This document shows positions 28,650 to 35,616 of a stretch of DNA of 35,616 nt, in pieces (position 1 is the stretch's first letter; each line of letters starts with the position of its first letter). The stretch comes from Deltaproteobacteria bacterium (GTDB lineage Bacteria; Myxococcota_A; UBA796; UBA9615). The notes under the pieces were generated by a model, which was given only the letters and a program-made list of their open reading frames with translations, searched no databases and was not told where the DNA came from. The translations under genes were made by a program, and so were the position numbers. Location: positions 1-35,616 of the forward strand of contig JAGSHC010000036.1 of the NCBI GenBank assembly GCA_023954745.1. The letters are read 5' to 3'.

Positions 28650-30899
28650 ATGACGCGCCGCCTTCTACTCATCGCATCCCTCTGTCTCCTGGTCACCGGC
28701 TGCCTCAAGCGCGCCGAGCCCAACAAGGCGGCCGAGCCCACGGCCGTCGCGGCCATCTTCCTGCTCGATCAGGAGAGCGAGACCGACGTCTTGCCGGCCC
28801 CCGCCGCCCTCGTCGACACGGCGACGGCGATGCTCGCCGAGCGCAACCTCGTGGTGCGGTCCATCCCGCCGGAGGAGTGGGCCGAAGACTTCTCGCGACG
28901 GAGGAGCACCCGCCAGCGGATGTTGTCCCTCTTGGACAGCAGCGAAGAGGACGTGGTTCTGCTCGTGGAGACCCGGGCCTCCCTCGCTTCGCTCATGGAG
29001 GGTCGCTACACGTGGACGGTGCCGACCCAGCTGACGCTTGCTCGCCGCGGTCAGGCCGACTTCCCCGTCCAGGCGACGGTGGAGGCCCCTGTCTTCCTGC
29101 GCTTCGCCCACCAAGGTGCGCCGGAGGCGGTCGAGGCGGCGGTCACCGTCATCACCCGACGGCTCGCCCGCATGACCGAGGACCTGCTCAGCGAGGACCT
29201 GCAGAGCGCGGCCCCAGCTCGGGAGTCCGGCGTCAAGCAAGCCCAGGCGAGCCCTCGGACCCACGACGACGCAGACGCCATCTACTTCGTGATGGTGGAC
29301 CGGTACAAGAACGGCGACCCCTCCAACGACCGGACGGTGGACCCGTCGGACCCCCAGGCGTTTCACGGGGGAGACCTGCGGGGGCTCATCGACGACCTCG
29401 ATCGCCTCGCAGCCCTGGGGTTTCGCAGCGTCTGGGTCAGCCCGGTCTGGGAGACCCGCGACGAGCGCATCGGACCGTGGGGTGCGTTCCACGGCTACTG
29501 GGTGGAGGACCCGGGCGCCGTAGAGCCTCGGTTTGGCACCGAGGCCGAGCTGGTGGAGCTCAGTGAGGCGCTGAAGGAGCGAGGGATGGGACTCATCCTC
29601 GACTTCGTGGCGAACCATGTGGCCCCCGGGAGCCCATTGGTCTCGGAGAATCCCGAGTGGTTCCACGGCCTCGGTGACATCGAGGACTGGGACAACGCCG
29701 AGGAGGCGGTGACCCACGACGTCCATGGCCTGCCAGACCTCGCCCAGGAGCGGCCCGAGGTGGCGCAGTGGCTCGTCGACCACGCCGTCCAATGGCAGGA
29801 GCGCCTGGCGCCGGAGGGATTTCGCCTCGACGCTGTCCGGCATGTCGCTCCGGCCTTCTGGCAGTCGCTGAACGACGAGCTGAGGGAAGGGGACGCTGGA
29901 GTCGCGCTGGTCGGCGAGCTCTTCGATGGCTCGCCCGACGCCGTCTCCAAGAGCTGGAGCGAGGGCGCGTTCTCAGGGATGTTCGACTTTCCGCTGCACT
30001 ACGCGCTGACGGATGTGTTCTGCGACGACGCCCCGGTGGGAAAGCTGGCGGCGACTCTCGCCCGAGACCGCGTCTACCCGGACGCGGCGCAGCTGGTGAC
30101 GTTTCTCGACAACCACGACCTGCCGCGCATCGCGTCGCGATGTGGGCAGGACCCGCTCTCCGGCGCGCTGACGACGCTGTTGGCGCTGCGGGGTCGTCCG
30201 TCCATCACCTGGGGTACCGAGCTGCTGCTCGATGGCGCCGAGGAGCCGGCCAATCGGGCCGACTTTGACTGGGAAGCCGAGCGTCGCTTCGAGAAGCAGA
30301 TCGCCCTCGGCCTTCGCATGCGGGCGGACTGGTCCGCGCTGCGGGCTTCCACCCGTCAGGTGCTCGTCCTCGAGGAGAGCGTCTTTGCCTGGGTCCAGGG
30401 CGACGAGGACTCCGCGGCGGTGGTCGCCATCAACCTGGGGGAGGAGCCGCGCACGGTGGAGCTTCCTCCTCTCGGTGACTGGCAGGACCCCGCGATGAGG
30501 TCCGATCTCGAAGGAGCCGTAACCGTTGCCCCCGGCGCCGTCGCCCTGGCGACGACGAGAGGCGAGCAGCCCGGAATGGGGGTGTGGCTCACCGACGCCC
30601 GAGCTCCCGAGTCGGTGGAGCTGGTGGTGCGGCTCGAGGGAGCGTCCCTCAGCAAGTTCGACGAGATGCTCCTCATCGGCGCGTCCACCGAGCTCGGGGC
30701 CTGGAGCCCGTCGAAGGCCGTCCCCGCGAAGCGAGACGGCAGGGACTTCGTGGCGCGGGTCACTGTTCCCCGCGGCGACGTCCTGGAGTTCAAGTTCGTG
30801 ATTCGCCAGGACGGCGGTTCTCTCCTGTGGGAAGACCGTCCCAACCGCTATCACCTCGTGGTGGGCGGCGGCGAAGTCACCGCTGGCTGGGAGGCCTGA
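28650..30899 (+). CDS. Lipoprotein alpha-amylase (GH13) with C-terminal CBM20
   Basis: This 749-residue lipoprotein (lipobox VTGC, Cys18) has three parts. Residues ~30-190 are an unrecognised alpha/beta domain ([17 protein letters not shown], then [17 protein letters not shown]). Residues ~210-600 are a GH13 barrel beginning [13 protein letters not shown] and [12 protein letters not shown], with nucleophile Asp394 (GFRLDAVRH), acid/base Glu423 (VGELFDG) and Asp490 (FLDNHD). Residues ~650-745 are a CBM20 starch-binding domain ([33 protein letters not shown]). It should bind and cleave starch alpha-1,4 bonds at the cell envelope. Its stop overlaps the ABC ATPase start (TGATG). Confidence 0.92.
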   Translation: MTRRLLLIASLCLLVTGCLKRAEPNKAAEPTAVAAIFLLDQESETDVLPAPAALVDTATAMLAERNLVVRSIPPEEWAEDFSRRRSTRQRMLSLLDSSEEDVVLLVETRASLASLMEGRYTWTVPTQLTLARRGQADFPVQATVEAPVFLRFAHQGAPEAVEAAVTVITRRLARMTEDLLSEDLQSAAPARESGVKQAQASPRTHDDADAIYFVMVDRYKNGDPSNDRTVDPSDPQAFHGGDLRGLIDDLDRLAALGFRSVWVSPVWETRDERIGPWGAFHGYWVEDPGAVEPRFGTEAELVELSEALKERGMGLILDFVANHVAPGSPLVSENPEWFHGLGDIEDWDNAEEAVTHDVHGLPDLAQERPEVAQWLVDHAVQWQERLAPEGFRLDAVRHVAPAFWQSLNDELREGDAGVALVGELFDGSPDAVSKSWSEGAFSGMFDFPLHYALTDVFCDDAPVGKLAATLARDRVYPDAAQLVTFLDNHDLPRIASRCGQDPLSGALTTLLALRGRPSITWGTELLLDGAEEPANRADFDWEAERRFEKQIALGLRMRADWSALRASTRQVLVLEESVFAWVQGDEDSAAVVAINLGEEPRTVELPPLGDWQDPAMRSDLEGAVTVAPGAVALATTRGEQPGMGVWLTDARAPESVELVVRLEGASLSKFDEMLLIGASTELGAWSPSKAVPAKRDGRDFVARVTVPRGDVLEFKFVIRQDGGSLLWEDRPNRYHLVVGGGEVTAGWEA

Positions 30900-31975
30900 T
30901 GGCCACCGTCGAGCTTCGAGACGTAGGCAAGCTCTACGGCGATACGCGCGCGGTCCAGGGAGTGAACCTCTCGGTGGCCGACGGCGAGTTCCTCGTGTTG
31001 GTCGGGCCCTCGGGCTGCGGCAAGTCCACGCTGCTTCGCATGGTGGCGGGCCTGGAGGAGATCAGCGAGGGCGAGCTTCGCATCGGAGGGTCACGAGCCA
31101 ACGAGAAGGCTCCCCGCGACCGCGACGTCGCCATGGTCTTCCAGAGCTACGCGCTCTACCCCCACATGACCGTCCGTCAGAACATGGCGTTCGGTCTCAA
31201 GGTCCGCAAAGAGGACCCCGCGGAGATCGCGCGCCGGGTGAACGACGCGGCTCGGATGCTCGAGCTGGAGCCGCTCCTCGATCGGCTGCCCAAGGCGATG
31301 TCGGGAGGGCAGCGCCAGCGCGTCGCCCTGGGGCGCGCCATCGTGCGCCAGCCCGAGGTCTTCCTGTTCGACGAGCCGCTGTCGAACCTGGACGCGGCTC
31401 TGCGGACCCAGATGCGAGGCGAGCTGAAGGCCCTGCATGCCCAGCTCGGCAGCACGATGTTGTACGTCACCCACGATCAGGTCGAGGCGATGACCCTCGC
31501 CGACCGCATCGCCGTCTTGCGGCTCGGTGTGCTGCAGCAGGCGGGCACTCCCCGTGAGTTGTTCGAGCGCCCAGCAAACCGCTTCGTCGCCGGCTTCATC
31601 GGCTCGCCGGCCATGAACTTCATCGAGGGCCAGATCGAGGATGGCGCGTTCGCCGCCGGGAGCGCCACGTTCCCGCTCTCCGATCTGGGGGAGGCCACCG
31701 AGGGCGGCGCCTGCACCCTCGGAGTGCGGCCCCACGAGTTGTTGGTCCAGGGGACGGACGCCGCCGGCCTGTCGGGACGGGTCGGGCTGGTGGAGCCCAC
31801 CGGCTGGGAGTCCATGGTCCACGTAGACACCGACCTGGGGCGGCTCGTCGCGCGGGTGGAGACGCGGGCGCTGGGAACCATCGCCGAGGGCTCGGCGGTG
31901 ACGGTGCGGCCCTCAGAAGCTGTGCATCTCTTCGCCTCGGGCGAGACCGGGGCGGCCCTGCGGCATCCCGCGTAG
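30899..31975 (+). CDS. Sugar ABC transporter ATPase, MalK/UgpC type
   Basis: The 358-residue protein is an ABC ATPase of the carbohydrate-uptake CUT1 group. It has Walker [10 protein letters not shown] (residues 36-44), Q-loop Gln82, signature SGGQ (135-138), Walker B with Asp158-Glu159 and H-loop His192. A C-terminal TOBE domain (to residue ~350) has the [10 protein letters not shown] segment typical of MalK and UgpC. It powers uptake of maltodextrins or related sugars through permeases that are absent from this window. Its start overlaps the amylase stop, placing it in the starch operon. Such ATPases are often shared between several importers. Confidence 0.95.
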   Translation: MATVELRDVGKLYGDTRAVQGVNLSVADGEFLVLVGPSGCGKSTLLRMVAGLEEISEGELRIGGSRANEKAPRDRDVAMVFQSYALYPHMTVRQNMAFGLKVRKEDPAEIARRVNDAARMLELEPLLDRLPKAMSGGQRQRVALGRAIVRQPEVFLFDEPLSNLDAALRTQMRGELKALHAQLGSTMLYVTHDQVEAMTLADRIAVLRLGVLQQAGTPRELFERPANRFVAGFIGSPAMNFIEGQIEDGAFAAGSATFPLSDLGEATEGGACTLGVRPHELLVQGTDAAGLSGRVGLVEPTGWESMVHVDTDLGRLVARVETRALGTIAEGSAVTVRPSEAVHLFASGETGAALRHPA

Positions 31976-32006
31976 CCGCTCGCGCCGCGGCGAAGGCCTC
32001 CTCCGT

Positions 32007-34652
32007 CTACATCGGCGGGAGGTGGACGTCACGGACCCCGCCGAAGCGGGGGTCGTCTGGGCTCTGGAGCAACGCGGGGCCCGAGGACTCTGCGGGTAGC
32101 GAGCAGACGAGGCGAATGCCCGTGTCGCCGTAGACGTTTGCGGCCGGCCAGCCCGAGCGCACGCTGAGTCGAGCCTGGTCGTGGCGGTCCCACCAGGCAC
32201 CGCCTCGCAGGAGGCGCATCTCGCGCTTCACGCTCTTCCACCCGTCACACCAGTCGCGGGAGCCGCCAGACATGTCATGCAGGCCGTAGGAGTTCACGTC
32301 GGTCTCGGACCAGCCCACCGCTTGGGGCTGCGGTGCGGTCCCCAAGGTGCCGAGCACCAGCGCATAGCCGGGCACCCAGCGGTCCCCCCAGGGGAACAGT
32401 CGTCCGTCAGGGCTGCGGGCTGCGTACTCCCACTCGGCGTCCGTGGGCAGCCGGTATCGGACTCCGTCGCAGGCGGTCCGCCACTCGGCGTACGCGACGG
32501 CATCGTGGAACGAGACCGCCATCACGGGCAGCTGGGGGTCCCACTCGTGCCCTGCGGGGTCGCGCTCGGGAAGTCGCAGTGTGCCATCGTCTGCCTTCTC
32601 GAGGTACTGGCCCCCGTGGGGCTCGTCCCTGGGGGCCCGGGCCCACGCTTCCTCCGGGGAGAGCGCCTCCAGGAAGTGCAGGTACTCCGCCATGGTCACG
32701 GGGTGCGTCATCATCGCGAAGTCGGGGAGCTGCACCCGCAGGCTCCGCAGACCACGCAGGGCTCGGCGGTCGCCACCGATGGTGGCTGACCCTCCGGGAA
32801 CCGTCGCAAACCCAGCGGGCAGTGAGCTCTGGCCGAGCAAACGGAGCCGGAGCGACAGCCGCTCGCCGCGCCCGAGTTTCACGGGCTGCACGACCGTCAG
32901 GCGACCCGGAAGGCGTGCTCGCACGAGATAGCGGCCCGGCGGCAGAGGGACCTCGTCCGTTGGCGACATGCCCCGGGCCACGGCGTCGCCGGGCGTCAGC
33001 CGCCGATCCCGCTCGTCCATGGAGGAGATCTTGACCTCGGCCCTCGGGGGGTCCGTGTCCACTTGGAGGAGTGCAGGCGCGCTGAGGAGCGGAGCCCACT
33101 GGGGATCGTCGATCGCCCGGAGCTCCTCCTCGTACCGCACCGCCTCGAGGCGTCGGCCGGCGCGCTCGACCTCTTGGAGCTTGCGCCAGAGGTGGCGGGC
33201 CAGGGTGCGCCGGGCCTCGGTGTGGTCGGGGCGCTTGCGGAGCGCCTCCCGAAGCAGCCCCTCCATCGCGGCGTGCTCCCGCTCGCTCTCGAGTTCGAGC
33301 CGACTCGCAGTGTCTTCGGCCGCCCAGGCGTTGCGCTTCTTCTCGATGGAGTCGCCCGCCTTCAAGGACGCCATGGCGGCAGTGGCCTCTCGATGAGCCT
33401 GGCTGGCTCGCTCCTGGAGCGTCTTCCAGCGCCCCTCGTGCACCAGCGCTTCGTTGAGGGCGAGCTCGGCCGCCTTCCGCTTTCGGCGCTCGTCCTCGGT
33501 CCCCTGGAGGAACAGCTCCACCGCCAGGAAGAGGTCCCAGGCGGTGGGGTGCCGGTCTTCGGGGAGGCGCGCCATCGCGGTCAGGCAGATCTCCTCCAAG
33601 GGAGGCGCGACGGGGCGGTCGGCAGGTGCGACCTCCGATGGCTTGCGAAAGCGCCCCCGGGTGACGGCCAGCATCACGCGGCGTGCGTCGCGTCCCGCGA
33701 ATGCCGGCCGCAGCGCGAGGATCTCGTAGAGGATGGTTCCCAGCGCGTAGACGTCGGTGCGCACGTCGAGATCGGCCCCCCGCGCCTGCTCGGGGGCCAT
33801 GTGAGCAGGGGTTCCCAGGACACGTCCGATGGCGGTCTCGTAGATCGCGGCGTCGTCGCCCGTCTCGCCGAGCAAGTCTCCCGAAGAGAACGGATCGTTG
33901 GAGGTGGTGCTCCAGCTGTCCTCGAGGATGTCGAGCCGGGCGAACGTCGGTTCGTCGTCCACAGGATCCAGGTTTACGGTGGACCGCGCGATGCTCCCGT
34001 CGCCGAAGAGCGCCACGAGCCGTCCCGTCTCCGAGTCCGAGATCGCCTCGAGATTGTCGTGAGGCCCCTCGCCGAGGCCCACTGCGGGTTCGAGGGTTTC
34101 CGATCCGAAGAGCTGGCGTCCCGCGGTTGGCAGGGGAGGGATGCGCTTCGCGAGTCCCCAGTCCATGAGGAGGACCTCGCCCAGGGAGCCCACCATGATG
34201 TTCCCGGGCTTCAAGTCGCGGTGGAGCACCCCGCGCGTGTGCGCGTAGTGCACGGCCTGGCAGATCTGGCCGAACATCGCGAGCAGGCGCGGAAGGGGAA
34301 AGCGTGGCTCGAGTTCGTCGTCGCCCAGGCGAAGACCCTTGAGCAGCGAGTCCAGGCTGCGCCCGTGCACCCGCTTCATGGCGAAGAAGAGTTCCCCCGC
34401 TGGGGTCAGCCCGAGGTCATAGACCGGCAGGATGTTGGGGTGCTGGAGCTGGGCTGAGAGCCGGGCCTCCCTGACGAAGCGGATTCGATACCCGTCGTCC
34501 GACGCGCGGTCTGGGAGCAGGACCTTGTACGCCACCTCGCGGTGGAGCGCCCGGTCCAGCGCGCTGTGGATCGCGCCAACCCCCCCGGCTGCGAAGGCGT
34601 CGTGGACGAGATACCGGCTGGTGGCGTCGTCGGCGTCTCTCGACTCGCCCAC
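32007..34652 (-). CDS. Ser/Thr protein kinase fused to PEGA-like and sulfatase-modifying-factor-like domains
   Basis: The 881-residue protein begins with a Hanks-type kinase. It has a Gly-rich loop (AAGGVGAIHSA), Lys43, HRDLKPGN (catalytic Asp146), DWG in place of DFG (Asp164) and APEQ (Glu288). The segment between Asp164 and Glu288 is about 124 residues instead of 25-35, with an acidic, Ser/Thr-rich insertion. A charged, coiled-coil-like region follows (~380-500), then a PEGA-like beta domain (~520-600; PRAEVKISSM, PLPPGRYLVRARL). The C-terminal FGE/SUMF1-like domain runs from ~610 to 870 (RLPTDAEWEYAAR, MSGGSRDWCDGW, RLLRGGAWW). No membrane helix is seen. The upstream gene ends ten bases before its ATG, so they are likely co-transcribed. 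The target is unknown. Confidence 0.92.
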   Translation of the reverse strand: MGESRDADDATSRYLVHDAFAAGGVGAIHSALDRALHREVAYKVLLPDRASDDGYRIRFVREARLSAQLQHPNILPVYDLGLTPAGELFFAMKRVHGRSLDSLLKGLRLGDDELEPRFPLPRLLAMFGQICQAVHYAHTRGVLHRDLKPGNIMVGSLGEVLLMDWGLAKRIPPLPTAGRQLFGSETLEPAVGLGEGPHDNLEAISDSETGRLVALFGDGSIARSTVNLDPVDDEPTFARLDILEDSWSTTSNDPFSSGDLLGETGDDAAIYETAIGRVLGTPAHMAPEQARGADLDVRTDVYALGTILYEILALRPAFAGRDARRVMLAVTRGRFRKPSEVAPADRPVAPPLEEICLTAMARLPEDRHPTAWDLFLAVELFLQGTEDERRKRKAAELALNEALVHEGRWKTLQERASQAHREATAAMASLKAGDSIEKKRNAWAAEDTASRLELESEREHAAMEGLLREALRKRPDHTEARRTLARHLWRKLQEVERAGRRLEAVRYEEELRAIDDPQWAPLLSAPALLQVDTDPPRAEVKISSMDERDRRLTPGDAVARGMSPTDEVPLPPGRYLVRARLPGRLTVVQPVKLGRGERLSLRLRLLGQSSLPAGFATVPGGSATIGGDRRALRGLRSLRVQLPDFAMMTHPVTMAEYLHFLEALSPEEAWARAPRDEPHGGQYLEKADDGTLRLPERDPAGHEWDPQLPVMAVSFHDAVAYAEWRTACDGVRYRLPTDAEWEYAARSPDGRLFPWGDRWVPGYALVLGTLGTAPQPQAVGWSETDVNSYGLHDMSGGSRDWCDGWKSVKREMRLLRGGAWWDRHDQARLSVRSGWPAANVYGDTGIRLVCSLPAESSGPALLQSPDDPRFGGVRDVHLPPM

Positions 34653-34662
34653 GCGAGGACTC

Positions 34663-35616
34663 CTACTGACTCCGAGTCAACGCCTGGCAGTCTGCACTCG
34701 TCGAGGCCGAGCCGGCGCATGACTTCGACCCGAGGGCCGCGATCCGCGGAGCCCGCGCGGCCACCGTCTTCTGGTTGGCCGAGCCGAGGCGAATGGCCTG
34801 GGCGGCGAGCAGGCGGGTTGCCTTCGTCCGGGCCGCTGCGTCGGTCAGGGCCGTCGCGCGAGTCAGAGCGAGATCCGTCGCTTCGATGGACTGCACGAAC
34901 CACTGGCCACTGGTTCCGCCATCGCAGTTCGCGGCCTGACAGCCTGCGAACACGGCGTAGGCCGCCCTCGACCAGGCCTGGCACGCGTCGAAGCGAGCAC
35001 CGGTCTTGCACTCGGCTTGAAGCGTGTCGGAGAAGGCGGTCACCTTCGCACGCACACCCTCATCCGAGGCGTCCGCGGGGGACTTGATTCCCAGGCCCGA
35101 GTAGCCGGCGATGGCTGTGCTCGTAGCGTCGCCAGCGGCGCCTTCGCCGAGGTTCACGTCGCCCATGCGCAGGTCCTGGCTCAGGCGCGCGGCGGCGGCC
35201 GGAGCCGGGGCGGCTGCAGTTTCCGGGGCAGGTGCGGGTGCGGGGTCTCCTCCGCGGCTCAGGAAGACGAACACAAAGCCCGCGATCACGACTCCGAGGA
35301 CGCCGATGGCGGCGAACAGTGCGGTGTTCGAGCCCTTCTTCGGCTTGCTCGCGCCGGGCGGCGGCGTGGGAGCGGGCTTCGCCGCCGGAGCTTCCTCCAC
35401 CGTCGCCGCGTTGCCAGTGATGGGGGCCTGCCCTGGGGACGGGGTCTTTCCCGCCAGCGGAGGAGTGGAGATCACCCGACGGGTCGAGTCGACCTTGGCA
35501 GCTTCGGCGGCGTCCTCCTCCGGCGCGGGGGGCGTCGGCGGCGGCTTGGGTGCCGGGGGCTTGGGTGCCGGGGGCTTGGGCGCCGCGGCCTTGGGTGCTG
35601 CGGGCTTCGGAGCCTC
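34663..35616 (-). CDS. Single-pass membrane protein with Pro-rich N-terminus (5' partial)
   Basis: The frame is open to the window end, giving 317 residues; the true start lies beyond 35616, so a GTG at 35475 is not the start. The visible N-terminus is built of Ala-Pro-Lys-Pro repeats. One membrane helix follows (~residues 96-118; FAAIGVLGVVIAGFVFVFL), then an Ala/Pro linker and a ~150-residue C-terminal domain with six Cys (ECKTGARFDAC, GCQAANC, SCAGS, ADCQALTRSQ). The domain probably lies in the periplasm with disulfides. The kinase gene follows after ten bases, which suggests a sensor, anchor or substrate role. No family is recognised. Confidence 0.75.
   Translation of the reverse strand, partial: EAPKPAAPKAAAPKPPAPKPPAPKPPPTPPAPEEDAAEAAKVDSTRRVISTPPLAGKTPSPGQAPITGNAATVEEAPAAKPAPTPPPGASKPKKGSNTALFAAIGVLGVVIAGFVFVFLSRGGDPAPAPAPETAAAPAPAAAARLSQDLRMGDVNLGEGAAGDATSTAIAGYSGLGIKSPADASDEGVRAKVTAFSDTLQAECKTGARFDACQAWSRAAYAVFAGCQAANCDGGTSGQWFVQSIEATDLALTRATALTDAAARTKATRLLAAQAIRLGSANQKTVAARAPRIAALGSKSCAGSASTSADCQALTRSQ
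35543..35602. repeat. 15-bp tandem repeat encoding Ala-Pro-Lys-Pro units
   Basis: Two identical 15-bp units (35543-35557 and 35558-35572) are followed by two degenerate copies (35573-35587 and 35588-35602), continuing toward the window end. They encode P-A-P-K-P-type units on the minus strand, in the Pro-rich region of the partial membrane protein. Slippage-driven length change is possible. Confidence 0.65.

Noticed and set aside
31976-32006. A terminator between the ABC ATPase and the kinase gene
   Set aside because: The 31-bp gap has only a short GC palindrome (CGCCGCGGCG) and no T-run.

Overview
This is a gene-dense, very GC-rich chromosomal window. Starts are often GTG or TTG, there are many lipoprotein signals, and ATGA/GTGA stop-start overlaps are common. 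The gene content suggests a Gram-negative of the Myxococcota/former Deltaproteobacteria type. The clues are a Ser/Thr kinase fused to PEGA-like and sulfatase-modifying-factor-like domains, an ATP synthase b subunit with a signal-peptide-like N-terminus paired with a b' subunit, a beta-barrel porin, and an Asp-rich 'GDDDDSA' lipoprotein linker. The taxonomic guess is inference. I see no rRNA, tRNA, CRISPR array, insertion sequence or phage gene. No gene-free stretch exceeds about 300 bases; the longest is 24407-24686, which may hold a small ORF.

Layout. 1-182 is the tail of a Pro/Ala/Glu-rich protein. 234-2347 (minus) is a lipoprotein metalloprotease with an archaemetzincin-like zinc signature, translationally coupled to a MATE exporter. 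2445-3494 (plus) is a divergent lipoprotein. 3536-5474 (minus) is a DnaJ/CbpA-type co-chaperone overlapping a D-2-hydroxyacid dehydrogenase. 5689-11748 (minus) is an F1Fo ATP synthase operon in the order b'-b-delta-alpha-gamma-beta-epsilon. It lacks the a and c subunits and is preceded by a near-consensus promoter. 12035-14149 (plus) is an NhaD-type antiporter with an unknown 200-residue protein. 14282-16160 (plus) is an acyl-CoA thioesterase and a PaaK-like CoA ligase. 16203-16685 is a small lipoprotein. 16725-19396 is a two-subunit molybdenum hydroxylase of the isoquinoline oxidoreductase type. 19451-23240 holds two convergent polytopic membrane proteins whose 3' ends overlap by 128 bp. 23300-24406 is a secreted alpha/beta hydrolase.

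The plus-strand block 24687-31975 is a compact starch/maltodextrin cassette. It encodes a lipoprotein isoamylase/pullulanase-like GH13 enzyme, an outer-membrane porin, a lipoprotein alpha-amylase with a C-terminal CBM20, and a MalK-like ABC ATPase. A plausible division of labour is debranching and endo-cleavage at the envelope, entry through the porin, then ATP-driven import. The binding protein and permeases are not in the window. 32007-35616 (minus) encodes the kinase fusion and, upstream of it in the same direction, a single-pass membrane protein that runs off the window end.

Most of the window is ordinary housekeeping or accessory metabolism. I do not see a clear-cut new multi-gene system. 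The items most worth a second look are the archaemetzincin-like lipoprotein coupled to a MATE pump, the kinase with a ~95-residue activation-segment insertion and a cysteine-less sulfatase-modifying-factor domain, and the lipoprotein starch cassette.
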